From: Ectocarpus siliculosus
Taxonomy: Eukaryota > Sar > Phaeophyceae > Ectocarpales > Ectocarpaceae
DNA length: 64,000 nucleotides
Direction of reading: 5' to 3'
Assembly (NCBI GenBank): GCA_000310025.1
Contig: FN648450.1
Span: 63,759-127,758 of the forward strand
Below are positions 30,701 through 41,689 of the stretch, one piece after another; positions within the stretch are counted from its first letter, which is position 1; every line of letters begins with the position of its first letter. The position numbers were made by a program, and so were the translations under genes. The notes beneath the pieces are model-generated. The model worked only from the letters and a program-made list of their open reading frames with translations. It ran no database searches and was not told the origin of the DNA.

Positions 30701-32060
30701 TACGAACGAGCAGACAGACTGTTGTCAAATCTGACTACGATAACCGTACGACCATTGCAGCACATTCCGACAATAACAGCAGAAACCGCAGCAGCAGCCG
30801 CATGTGTACAATGGTCACTCAAGAACAAACGTAAAAAAAAACAAAATGTGGCGCGCAGCACGCAGGACCCTTTTTCGCTGTTCAACCGGCCGTTTCCATG
30901 GCGAAACAGGCAAGGACCAGTCAAGGCCGACTCTTGCCGGCCACGGGAGGCGGAAGCCGCTCAAACTCGGGGACGGCTCATGACTTGCGATTCCACACCG
31001 AACCATACTCGAGGCGCCACGAGATTTGCACTGTAGCTCGACAACAGCATTTTAGACCGGGTCGGGCAGGGGTTGGGCATGCGAATGAAGCTTTCACGGA
31101 TATTGAACGATGAGACTGAAGCTAACGCTTCAAAATTCCAAGCCTTGGACGTGTCGGTGGGCATGGTACAATGGGATGTGATGGTGTGTTGACAAGTGGA
31201 ATGGACGGGGTGCGAGTAAAATGTCCGGGGCCCAGTCATGAACATGGCAAGTAAACACCCCGCCCAACAAAAATTAATGATGGGCGGGTGGCTGGGGGAC
31301 CCCAACAAACAAAGCATGAAAAATGAAAAAAGAAGATCAAAGACAAGTGAGCCAGGCGCGACAGGCTTGAGGGAGGAGGCAAAAAAAGCATAGAAAAACC
31401 ACCGTGCGTGGTCTTCGTTCGCTCTGGGCCGCTGGAACATATCACATAGCACTGCATGTCCAGCATTAGGTAGGGCCCCAAGTCGTTTGCTTGACATAAA
31501 ATAGGTAGCGCACATCGCCTCTCATGCAGCAGCCCGGTGCACGGGTAGTCTCTTACTCAGCAAGATGCAAAACCACTGCGGTTGACGTAGTTCGATATTG
31601 TTGGGACCCCACCGGCGAAAGGCGAATGAGAGACAGGTAGACTGAAAGAAGAGGGCGGAGAGAAGACAAGGCATTCACGCTCGAGAAGACACTCACTCAC
31701 TCTCTCTCGTCCCTTGGGCCCACCGCAGGCTGTCAGACATCTGTACCGAACGGCGGTATCCGAAGTGGGCTCAGCAACGACAAACACAACAACCACAAGT
31801 CGCCGAGATGGAACTAGACTAGAGTAGTGCGGACTTGCATCCTTCTGTGACGAAGTGAGAACAAAAAACATGACTACACGGACGAACTAGTCCGTCCGCG
31901 ATAGATGTGCACCACTGCACAGAGCAGCAGACTGTTGGTTGTCATTCCTCACTTTCTGTTGAAATTAAGATTGTGCTGCCATCTACCTTATCGCTCAAGT
32001 TACGACTGACTACGCAGCAGACTCAAAAAGCATCAACACCCTTATTCGATGTATGCCATC
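27770..32060 (+). repeat. Macro-repeat copy 2 (long, internally reiterated)
   Basis: Collinear with 53610-57980 and 57990-61041. Ordered blocks: the 'tgaagaagtcgttttat' block; the 'cggacgggagagag' block; the 'ccccggagctcttctgt' block; 'ggcgaagcggaccctcttt'; 'ggaggccgaagctgatgctc'; the 'acacagcactgcatg' block; 'gaacggcgacatc'; and 'cagcacgcaggaccctttttc'. It ends near a degenerate terminal palindrome at 31116. Similar sub-blocks recur about 1 kb apart inside one copy, so it resembles a diverged tandem of ~1-1.5-kb subunits. Peptides are not conserved between copies, so I call it non-coding. It carries the inserted element 29237-29548. Confidence 0.75.
29237..29548 (+). mobile_element. 312-bp MITE-like insertion with empty sites elsewhere
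   Basis: Present here but absent at the equivalent places in the macro-repeat copies at ~54860 and ~59620 ('catggtag' directly joined to the ' cat.atatccagct' block). GTAG is duplicated at both borders (29233-29236 and 29549-29552). The ends are inverted, TGTTATGGTATTTG at left and CAAATACCATTACAGCA at right, with a 3-nt offset. No ORF. A related sequence lies at 222-440. Confidence 0.75.
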
Positions 32061-33400
32061 CCTTCTTCCCCTCGCTGCCTCGGCAAGGTTTTGCTTAGGC
32101 ATGACCCAAAGCGAGGGGGGGGGTCTTTCTAGCGAGGAGGGCTAGACTCACCCTCAAGGGACCGATACCTTCTTGCTACGGCGCACCCGCCGCGAGGCGT
32201 GCGTAGTGGTGGAGTTGGGTCGGCACTGGTGCGTCAGGTACAAAGGTGCAGATGCGCGGGCCTCGAGGCCGTCGGTGCAGGCAGCAATGCCCATCTCATC
32301 TTTGTGCGCGGAGGCAGACGCCATCAGAAAGGTGGACGGGCACTATGTACACGGCCCTATGTTTGCTAGAGGGAGCTGTACTGTCTCAGTAACCTGGTTT
32401 TGCCATCAAATGAGGAGTGGACAGGTGGTGACGAGCTGACTGGGCTGGTTGACCCTTCGGCGCGAGAATTTTCAGACCAAGAACCCTAAGCGCAACGAGG
32501 GAGAAAGCGAGGAACCAACTGGGAAGGACAGCAACGAGAGCGTGTACGAAGCGGAGCGGGTCGAGTTTGATCGTGCTAGGACTGGCCACAGCGACACCGG
32601 AGAAGCGGCGCCGGAGCAGCGGCACCGGAGCAGCAGCGGAACCGGAGCAGCCGGACGGCACATCGAACCGTGTCGCACGGACAAACATCTCTTGTGTTGT
32701 CAATTATTGTCCGTTTTTTTCCTGGATATAGGTGTTAGGTGTGTGTGATGACGTCACTGGTTTTGTAGAGAGACGCGGCAGAGATGGCGCGGATAACCCG
32801 GGTGCCTTAATTGTGTACCTGCATCGTGGAAGACCCCTTCAATGTGGAACGATTCCTAGTCAGTGTCGATGTTTACACTGCTGTGTCTAACACAGATGAT
32901 CTGGATAGATTCGGGCGATTTTCAAGTGCAATGATGATGGCTTTGGTTGGTTGTTCTTCTTCATTGTATGTCCACGGACCCATTCTGACAGCACTTCAGA
33001 CAGCAGTACGCTGTAGTCGACAAACATTCATTTTGGTGAAGTGCGGGACAAGGGGGGCGATGCCGCCTGCTGTAGTCGAATTGTAGTGTGTGGGCATGTA
33101 GGTCAGTTGTGAACACGCAAACCTGCTGCAGGGATTGTAGGTGTACCTCCTTGGGCTTGTGTACCCTTTTCTTGCTAATAGTGTGCGTGTTCTTTAGATC
33201 TTCTGATGGCTTTAGCATTTTTGTGACCACGGGCCGAGTCTTTGCTAGATTTTGGGATTAGCAACTGACACGAGTTTAATGTGAAGAAAAACAACAACAA
33301 CAACAACAACCCATGCGTATGCCGCTTAGACTAATAATACGATGCATACCACCCATCCATCCATGCATATGCAGCAAGAGAGAAAAAAGGCCTGTTGTTG
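32061..33400. other. No confident gene
   Basis: Short plus frames at 32173-32439 and 32449-32748 are mildly protein-like (the latter Glu/Arg/Ser-rich) but have no domain and no good splice chain. (AAC)n runs occur at 33289-33312. Confidence 0.3.
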
Positions 33401-33886
33401 TCTGTCTCAACTGCTGTGCTGCTGTTGCTTTTCATGTATAACGACACAGCAGGCGACAAACTAAGCGACGCGCATCGCCTACTACGCGACGCGTGCACCC
33501 CAAAGCGACAGACACGATAGCCTTCAACCTTGTCTGAAGCAATTCAGCAACAGCAGCATCGTCACTCAGGAAAACAAAAAATAGATTGTGGCGCGCAGCA
33601 CGCAGGACCCTCTTTCGCTGTTCAACCGGCCGTTTCCATGGCGAAACAGACGAGGAACAGTCAAGGCCGAGTCGTGTCGGCCACAGGAAGTGGAAGCTGC
33701 TGAAACTCGGGGAGGGGTGATGGTTTGCGATTGCCTACCGAACCATACTTGGGGCGCCACGAGGTTTACACTGTACCTCGAGATCGGCATTCGAGACAGG
33801 GTCGGGCAAGGGGTGGGCTATGCGAATAAAAGTTCCACCCACCCACCCACGGATATTGAAATATGAGACTGAAGCTAAAGCTTCAG
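33401..33886 (+). repeat. Macro-repeat copy 3, terminal part
   Basis: Begins near 'gcctgttgttgtctgtctc' and runs through 'cagcacgcaggaccctctttc' to the terminal palindrome CTGAAGCTAAAGCTTCAG at 33869-33886. Similarity to other copies stops right after that palindrome. Confidence 0.8.
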
Positions 33887-33889
33887 AAT

Positions 33890-34319
33890 CGAACCCTTCT
33901 GCCCGACCAATATCCAACACTGGCAGCTACACGACAGCCCCGCACGCGGCCCAACTTTGTCCAGAAGCTTGAGGTTTTGAATATTCTTGACCAGAAGGTA
34001 GCGCACGCAGAAATATCGCGCAGCAACAGATCGAAGCTTTGCCGAAGGATAGAACAACAAGCTCGTTGAGAAGTTCTCCAGTACATGGAGGGGCCTAATC
34101 CTTCCGACGACGAGTTAGAGCTAGAGCTAGATTGCACAGCAGAAGTTGAGGTGCGTAGGGCAAGGGGGTGATGGCGCATCCTCCATACTCGGAGCTATCG
34201 GCGGATTTTGGCCAGCTTGAAGAGTTCGCTGAGTTGTGTGGCATGGGCCTGGCAGCACACTATCTTCGCAAGGCAAAAATGGCGTTCCTCGCGGCGAATA
34301 TCAGAGAGATGTTGGGTTA
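33890..34319 (+). pseudogene. Decayed unrecognised coding segment with in-frame stop and possible intron
   Basis: A frame runs from about 33890 to a TGA near 34067-34069 and continues in the same frame (EVLQYMEGPNPSDDELELEL) to a likely donor GAG|GTGCGT near 34149. A second protein-like frame starts at ATG 34170 (LEEFAELCGMGLAAHYLRK) and stops at 34317-34319. The first part contains QKLEVLNILDQKVAH, helical and possibly DNA-binding. It lies immediately after a macro-repeat end. It may be an old transposon ORF, but I do not recognise the family. Confidence 0.35.
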
Positions 34320-35265
34320 AGCATGATGGAAAAACGCGACAAATAGTACAAATGAGCTGCTCAAGCACGTGGTTAATTGCCATTGCGTTGTCACGAACTT
34401 GCCCCACGTTCGTTAGAGACGGGGACGATTTTCCAGTCTTCATGAATGGCATACAGCCCATCAGGGAAAACAAGCTTGGCGCTTTCGTGAATTGAAAAGC
34501 ACTAATGCGCTTGCTGTGCTGTGATCCTTAGGGTCCACGACTGTACCACTACGCAGCAGACACAAGGTAAGGCAGCAACACGCTTACGATGTTGTACGAT
34601 GCATATGCAGCAAGAAAAAAAACAAAACTAAGGCGGACCGTCGGTTGTTGTCTGTATCTTCAACCGTGCTGGCTAAAAATCCCAACCGTGCTGGCTAAAA
34701 ATCCAATTTTCAGTTGGGGATCATGAAGTAAGAAATATGTGTCACGACACGACGACCATCCTGTATAGTGTAAATACATCATGATACACATGATAACACG
34801 ATATTAGACTAATAGAGCACGGTCGTCTTCCTCCTTATACCTTATTTTCCCCCAAACCCTCACCGCCATCCGTCTCGTTGTGGCTGTCTGCCCCATTGGG
34901 GGGCGCGGGCGCAATACTTCACCCTAGTTAATCTTACCGCCCGAAAAACGCCAACGCACCATGGGGGGGGTAACGCTCCCTCCGAATACCATAGCACAAA
35001 ACAACCACCCGCAACGAATCGGACGATTTCGATTTACGACCTGCTCGCACTGAAATGAACTGTTTCCAACGACTGCCGCAATCTCCAACAAGAAAGAAGG
35101 ATCATGGGCAACCGTCGACAGACTGCGGTTGCCTACATTTTGGGTTCGTCTGGTTCCCATTGCAAGGCAGAGGGATTGGCCGTATCGGATACTTCAAAGC
35201 GTGCACATTTGCCTTCCCCTTTAGGCATACAGAGGAACATCACTTCTTCACCCCGTTCCCCAAAG
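34320..35265. other. No gene seen; 3' flank of the GT23 gene
   Basis: Contains a repeated 'aaccgtgctggctaaaaatcc' pair at 34664/34684. No polyadenylation or terminator motif could be assigned with confidence. Confidence 0.35.
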
Positions 35266-36593
35266 CTAATGTGCACCACCGTCTGTTTTCACACTGAAGT
35301 TCGTCCCTCGATTGCCTGTATCAAGGCCACTGTTCATGGCCAACTCGCGTCGTCCGAAGTGCCATGTAGGTACATCCACACTATGAGTTGAGTAGCGCGG
35401 GAGCCCGTTGATCTCTCTCAAAAGATAAACCAACCGACCAATGTTGGACGAGAACGTTCCGACGAAGACGTCGGCGTGAGACATCATGCGCAGCTCGGCA
35501 TGCAGTACAACGTACAGCTCATATGTCTGAGTGAGGCGGAAAGAGGTCGGCGACGGGTGTGCATTAGTGTCCTCCTGAGCATCGTGTACGTGACCACGGT
35601 AGCGGCGCTAGCCCTCTTGAAAGGCAATGTTATTCACGTTCAGCAACGAGGCCGAATCTCCCCTTCCGCGTAGGCCACTTGCCTCGAGTATCGTACGCGG
35701 GTGAAACAGAGAACGTCGAGATATGGTGAGTGAACGGTAAACGGTGGTATGTACCTGACAAAATATACAACCGTGACATTCGCGGCAATGGCTCTCTAAG
35801 CTAAACCAAACGCGAGACGTTGTACGAAAACCTACAACAGTACGTACCATGCGATGAGAAGTTGTTGGCAGTTGGTCTTTGTTTCCATCCTGAGCAAGTC
35901 CTTCCGCCCTGAATGTAATTGAGACCACACGGTCGTCTTGAACGTTGGCAAAGTAGGTAGAAGCCAGCGCCTTTACTTCCGGTAATACGCTGGGGTCGTC
36001 GGATGATACCCACAAGCCACCGATGGAGTTGGGGCCATCCACACTTCCAGTCGAATTCTGAAGGATTGACGCCGCAGCTTGAAGGTACACCTTTTGAGTG
36101 GAAATAAAACTATCACCAGTCCAGTACGGATTATTTTTGGGTATTGACATCTCGAGGACAGACGGTTGTGCGTGAAACATGGCGGCACTTGTAGGTTTTG
36201 GAACAATTGTCTCGTTCAGAAATAAGTAGGTTACGAAACACGCAAGTCGCCGTTCACTGACGACGACGTTCATATTTTCCCGCAACATCGTTACATACAT
36301 TGGGCCCTTACCTCAACCTCTGTCCTCGACGCTTCCTGGAGGGTCACCTTGTCGCCCCGCCGAACGTGAATGGCTACGTAACGCACGGACCTGATTGCCA
36401 CGTTATTAAAACCAGGCGTGAGTTTTTCAGATAGTTCAACTCACACGCATCACAGGTAGAGAGGTTTTTATTTGAGACTATCTTGTCGCTTTCTTCCGCA
36501 CCTGACAGAATGCACGTCACTTTGTAGAAGCATCGCGTCCGTGTCCTCCTTGAACCAAGGCTGCATGTTCGAATACACATATCCAAGTAGCGC
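35266..36593 (-). CDS. Core catalytic exons of the GT23-like gene
   Basis: Four exons carry the recognisable domain: 36593-36502 (ALLGYVYSNMQPW), 36390-36312 (IHVRRGDKV), 36090-35848 (VYLQAAASI to the SSDDPSV motif and beyond) and 35526-35266 (ELRMMSHADVFVGTFSSN to the stop). Donors are CAG|GTGCGG, GAG|GTAAGG and ATG|GTACGT. Acceptors end ACAG, TCAG, AAAG and TCAG. The AAAG acceptor at 36091 is the weakest, but it alone restores the expected spacing between the HVRRGDK motif and the DDPS motif. No frameshift or stop inside, so this part looks intact. Confidence 0.8.
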
Positions 36594-39500
36594 CTGTTTC
36601 CGGAAATGGCCGAAACACGGGTGCCGCATTCATTGAACAAACCCCAGCATCGATCGAACCTCTTCTTCGACGTTGAAGGCAAATACCGAAATTGACGGGT
36701 GGAAGGGACCATGTATATCGAAACACATCCTCTTTTGTCGATCCTAAAGGAATACCTAGTTGTGGACTTTTCCGTGGTGTTTGCTCGGCTTTTCCGACGA
36801 AACCACTGTGGTAGATCTCATGGCGTATTTCATAGAGCCCCATGGGATAAGCTAGTATACCATAGGTTGATCCAGCGGTTCCATGAGTATCAGTGGAGAA
36901 TTCCATGGCTCACGTTGGGGCTACTTCGGACACCGCCGGCCCCCATCGAATGCCATCATGGAATGGTCCGTGGAGTTCCATGGCATTGACAAATCATGCG
37001 AACGACTTTTGGGCTCAAGACAGCAACGTTTATTGCAACAGTCCAACCTGCTCAGCAGATGTGTCACGGCAACGAGACGTTTTGAGCCTTTGAAGTGCGC
37101 CGAGTATAGGATACACTCAATCGAAATATCCTTGTTGAGAGTGAGACGAAATATCGGGGGTCACGTGAACGATGCTACAGCAATGTTGTTGAGCGATTTT
37201 CGCCGAGGCTGTTTTGTCAAGCGCCTCGAAATTTTGGATATGCGTGCGGCTTTCAAAGAGGAAGCAGACAGTATTTTCATCCAAAACCGAGGTCCAACGG
37301 GGAAACTCTAACTCTCCTGTAGTCGTTACGTAGCTCCATTTTTCATTGCCATGTTGTGAGACATTCGTGACCCTCGCATGTTGCGCGACGAGTTTGGCAT
37401 TTTTGCCACGCCTTCGGTGTATCGAACTGCAGGCAACATGCACATCACCAGCGACGTAATTGCTGGTCGCTGAAGGCATAGACTAGTCTAGTCATTCTAC
37501 ATTGTGACCCATGCCGTTGGACTGCCGCCCGGCAAGACAAGAGAGTACTGGCCGGGTCTCACCGCAGCAGTCTCAGTTTCGTCGTGGAGCTGTGTTCTGG
37601 GGGATGGTTGTGGAACGTTGATCCTTTGGCTCTCCTCGTAATTGGCCATCAAAAACTTGCCGACATCCTGTATGATCAGGACATAGAGGCGGGTTCGAGG
37701 ACAGGCACCAGAGGAAGTCAAGTGTACGTCCAACACTTGTGCGGGGCGACATTTTTCAAGTTTACAAGCATAGGCTTTTATAGGCTTGGCGACTGGTCCC
37801 ATTCCTTCGTGTCGTTGACGAGACCAGGGTCCACGCAAATGACAGATTGCGACCTCTATCTGCTGTGCCGGCCGTCTCACCTCGTTGGAATCAAAGACGC
37901 ACAAGCGAGCCATTGGCTGAAAGAAGCACTCCCACCCGGAGACTTCCTCTCCCTGCGTATTCACAAAACACATCAACAGCCCCGCGGATGTCCATTACAT
38001 GGCGTGTTTGAAAATTCGGCTCCACACGGAGACAGGTACAGCACGCGCCACCACTTAAGATCCGCCTATATAGCTTGAGGCTCGACGCTTATTGGTTACC
38101 TCCAACCGAGCAAATGTTCTAATTTTCCAAGTTCTTACTTGGAGCAAGTATCCACCTATGGTAACCAGGATTCTTGTTCTTATTTCTACACCGATTTCCC
38201 TATGCAGGGAACACAGACATGTCTTCTGGGTGGATTTCATCACGAGACACTATATTCAGCTGTGTGAGTACAATGTAGCCGTAAAATCGCCCCCTAGATA
38301 GCAGTGCCGCATGTACGGAACGGGGAGGAGAGGTTGCCGAGAAACGCTTAGGAGGCGAAGTGGGCAAACAAGAAGAATTGGTTTACCGAGTGAGTAAATG
38401 TTGTAGATGACGCATGGGAGGGGGTCGCAATTGACGAAGAAAGTGGTATACTGGAGAGGGGAGGTCTAGAGGAGTTTAAGGAGAAGATATCTGTTGTTGC
38501 TTTGGCCGAGAGCCAAGCGAAAGAAAAGGATACGGAGGGTCTCGATGTGTACGGAAAAGATCAAAGAAGGAATATATTTAAAGATTACCTAAAGGATGGG
38601 CCAATGGATGCAGAGAAAAAGCGGAAGGTCAAACCTAGGACTGGGATATTGGCCTTTGATAATTTATGTAGACGAAGATTAAGGAAGGTAGACGATGAAG
38701 ACGATAAATCCAGATGTCATCGCGGCTCCGAGAGGGAAGACCATGTCCATCTACTTGCGGAATGTCCGTGGTACAAGAAGGAGAGGGAAATGTAGGTCAC
38801 TGAGCTAGCTAGGAAAAGAGAAGAACGAAAAGGTACAGAGAGATATTTGACGAATGTAATAGCCAGGGGAAGACGGTAGCTGTACTGGGGCATAGGAAAT
38901 GGGATGAAAAGGCGGAAAGTGATACAGATGGGAAGACATGTTTGAGCCACCTTTTGGCAAAGTAGGAAGGAACGATTGGCCATCGATGATCGATCCTGTG
39001 GGAACAATGCTCCTTCCTGTCAAGGACGCGTGGTCAACGGTCTAACCGCTAAGGCTTTCAAAACATGAGAGAGAGTACGCCCCCGTTCGGATGGAACTCC
39101 TACGATCGGTTAGAGGCGAAAGTAGGTTAAAACGGCAAGTAGACCGTATGTTGTACGATGTGGGAGAGGAGAGGTTGCCGAGAGAAGCCTGGGAGGCGAA
39201 GTGGACAAACAAGAAAAATGTAGGTATCAACCCAGGGAGTTTGTGGATGGCGTAGGAAGAGTTCAACATCGATTAGGTTGATACGTTGGAAACGAACGGT
39301 AGGTCTGGAGGGGTTCGAGAACAAGCAATCTGCTTCTTTCGCCGAGAAAAAACACAACATAACAAAAGGATCCAAGGATAAGGAGGGTCTCCATGTGTAC
39401 GGATGTTGAAAGAAGGTATAGGCGCCTACTACATGGACCAACGGATGCAGGGAGAAAATCGAAGGTTACTACTGGGAAAAACGGCCTTCGAGAACGTTGA

Positions 39501-41577
39501 CGAAGATTCAGAAAGGAAGACGATAAGACGAGTTCAAATGCAAATGCGGCTCCGAGTGCGAAGACCGGGTTCATATCGTTTCCAAACGTCCGTGTTAGGC
39601 GACGAGGATAGAGAAACGTACATGACTGAGTTGGACATGTACAAGGAAAGGTAAAGGGAGGTGTTTGGGGCATGGAATAGCCAGGAGAAGACGGTACCTG
39701 TACTGGGGCATATAGGAAGTGGGTTGAAAAGGCGGGAAGATATGTCGATAGGGTAGATCGGTTAGGGAGAACATTTTTTTTAACACGTTTGACAAAGTAC
39801 TTCGAAGTGGGAAGGAACGATTGGCATCCGTGGTCGGTCCTGTTGGAACATTGGATGCGTCCTCTCGAGGACGTACGTCGATGGTCTTACCGCTAAGGCA
39901 TTCGAGACATGAGCCCTCCCCCTCCGCGCGTACAACCATTTTTATCAAGAGGGCCTCTCCCCCCCCGGCTCCAATATAAAAATAACGTTTGCTGTTTGGG
40001 TTGCCCCCAGCCTCCTGAATTCATACCTTGCAGCCGCCGCGTTTTGGGGCTTCGTTCTTATCTGCATGCGCATTGGTACACCATAAGGGCGGGTTCTTGT
40101 TCTTAATTCGACGTCGGAACTGAGCATACGTTGTTATGGCCAAGTTCTTGGGTTTTGGATTGTTTGAGGCTCAAGTTCTTTACTGTTAAGTTCTGAAGTC
40201 GTGGCGCGTTCTGTAGCCGTTGTCGGGTCTGTCACGGCGTCCATGGGCGGCAAAGTAGGAGGCGAGGGAGTGTATCCGGAGTCGTTGCTTGGCTCATGAG
40301 GAAACCGTCGACGGGCGTACAAACATCTGCGACGTCTTACCGTTCTTTTTGACGCCACGGGGCACTTGGTATTCCGAAAAAACGCCGGCGTAGCGTCCAG
40401 CCCGAAGTCGTAATTTTCACTGTCACGGACGATGCTGTTGAGCCAGAGCGCCAGGAATCCTTTCCACCAACGGCATCGATATCCAATGGTTTTTAACCGC
40501 GCAAACGATAGCAAATTAAACTTTTGATTTTTTTTTTTTTTCCGTCCCATCTCTGGCGTCGCCTGCTTCCTCCTCTTCCGTGCACACTACACGTTTGCCG
40601 CGTATGTGCACTTACACTTGTCAGCGTACACTAGCTAGACGCACCGTTCGGGGTCACACAGGAGGGGCTACCCACGCCGGGTTTTTCCTTTTTATCTTAT
40701 TTTGTCCCCACCTACCTCCTGCGGTGCCTGCCCGGGATATTCTTATCGCGAGAAGGGTTAAGTCGATGCCCACAATGAAGTCCATCAAGTTAACTAACAA
40801 CGAGCTTTGCAGCGCGTCGCTTCCAACTTAGACCAGGATTATTCACAGATAAGAAACTCACTGTGCCGGGACTCGAACCCATGACCTGGCCCTTAGTAGA
40901 CTGCGAGTAGATCCACTAGACCACCGGGGCGGCGAGCATTCGCAATACATGTACCCAATCGATTATGTAGATTTTCAAACCGTCAACTAATTCGTGTCAA
41001 ACAACAACTCGGCGCACTCGAGAGTAGTGCAACGTGTACTTCGTTGTCACGCCGTGCATACAGACACCACCACGCTCTCCGACATCATGCATATTTTATG
41101 CTCGAACCGTGGCCAAATTATTCTCACCTGCTCTAGTATCTGTTTGTTGATACTACAGTAGTTCCCAATGAAGGAAATGAGGAGGTCATCAGGGGCGTGG
41201 TTCGACGCGATGTGAACTGCTGTTGTTACCGCATCAGCCCCATCCGTGGTTATTGACATCCTGGAGAGAACCATCAAGAGACAAGCAATTTCACAAATGC
41301 ACCATTGTGCACGTCGTTTGGCCTTGGACCATACTTGTCACCAAAACTCACGATTGAGGTTGCTTCCCCAGCCCACATTCCTCCATCTGTAGGTATGAGA
41401 CAAGGGCTTGCAGAGTCCACTCTCCCCCGACGTGATCATGTCAATCATCCACTCTTTTGAATAGGCTTGCTCCTGTGCCGCAGTCTGCGTCGCGGTGAAG
41501 CCGAAAAGAAAGGCTACCGCTGTAGTCCAGTGGACCATCGATCGTCCCAGTTCGCATAGATTCATCACACCTTTCAT
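35266..41577 (-). CDS. GT23 alpha-1,6-fucosyltransferase-like protein, inferred eight-exon gene
   Basis: Inferred exons, 5' to 3' on the minus strand: 41577-41342, 41260-41128, 37952-37881, 37667-37563, 36593-36502, 36390-36312, 36090-35848 and 35526-35266 (stop included). All joins are GT-AG and keep phase, giving about 406 residues. Family evidence is the sugar-nucleotide-binding motif IHVRRGDKV, then GLWVSSDDPSV and ADVFVGTFSSNIGRLV, in the order seen in FUT8-type enzymes, which transfer fucose from GDP-fucose onto N-glycan core or related acceptors in the Golgi. It starts with a hydrophobic segment (VHWTTAVAFLFGFTATQTAA) that could be a signal peptide or type II anchor. No C-terminal SH3 domain is seen. 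The acceptor substrate is unknown. Confidence 0.65.
36800..36985. repeat. Palindrome-rich stretch in a GT23 gene intron
   Basis: Dense short palindromes: ACCACTGTGGT (36802), AGATCT (36814), CCCATGGG (36839), GTATAC (36855), ACCATAGGT (36859), GAATTC (36898), CCATGG (36903), GCCGGC (36935), CCATCATGG (36953), TGGAGTTCCA (36971) and CCATGG (36978). Spacing is roughly 15-25 bp. Confidence 0.5.
37563..37952 (-). CDS. Middle exons of the GT23-like gene
   Basis: Exon 37952-37881 (24 codons) carries EVSGWECFFQPMARLC, resembling the W-x-C-F-F-x-P-x-S/A-x-C element upstream of the catalytic core in FUT8-type proteins. Exon 37667-37563 (35 codons) follows in phase 0. Donors are GAG|GTGAGA and GCG|GTGAGA. 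The 969-bp intron down to 36594 contains a palindrome-rich stretch. Confidence 0.6.
38340..39900 (+). mobile_element. Two tandem remnants of a LINE-type (non-LTR) 3' region
   Basis: Two diverged copies follow each other (38340-39020 and ~39140-39900). Both share 'ggagaggttgccgag' near the start and a final 'gaaggaacgattggc' block. Copy 1 has an ORF at 38502-38795 ending in CHRGSEREDHVHLLAEC, the zinc-knuckle-like C-terminus typical of some non-LTR reverse transcriptases. Copy 2 encodes CKCGSECEDRVHIV in a broken frame (ORF 39403-39654 is shifted). The catalytic RT part is absent. Both lie inside the large inferred intron of the GT23 gene, on the opposite strand. Confidence 0.55.
40630..40935 (-). 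mobile_element. tRNA-derived SINE, copy 1
   Basis: Minus-strand head resembling a tRNA, with a Pol III A box TGGTCTAGTGG (40923-40913) and B box GGTTCGAGTCC (40879-40869). The acceptor stem does not pair, so it is not a functional tRNA gene. It is followed by a body shared with 51601-51881 ('caacgagctttgcagcgcg' and 'cgcgagaagggt' blocks on the plus strand). It lies in the large GT23 intron in the gene's orientation. Confidence 0.75.
41128..41577 (-). CDS. 5' exons of the GT23-like gene (tentative)
   Basis: Exon 41577-41342 starts at ATG 41577 and includes a hydrophobic N-terminal stretch and RWRNVGWGSNLNREF. Its donor could be TTG|GTGACA (used here because the phase then fits) or the stronger GTGAGT ten bases upstream. 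Exon 41260-41128 (acceptor CTCCAG, donor CAG|GTGAGA) includes DDLLISFIGNYCSIN. Linking these exons to the catalytic part across a 3.2-kb transposon-filled intron is inference from matching phase and strand. Confidence 0.45.
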
Positions 41578-41689
41578 CCGAATCCCAACGGAGGGGTGGG
41601 GGGTGACAGCATCATGTTCAGTCAATTGTCTCCGAGAGCATTTGACAAAGTGTCTTGAAACAATGGCACAACCTTGGCACTGGGACTAG

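Noticed and set aside
40860-40935. tRNA gene on the minus strand
   Set aside because: A and B boxes are good, but the acceptor stem does not pair and the T stem has a mismatch. A second copy with the same downstream body exists, so it is a tRNA-derived SINE.
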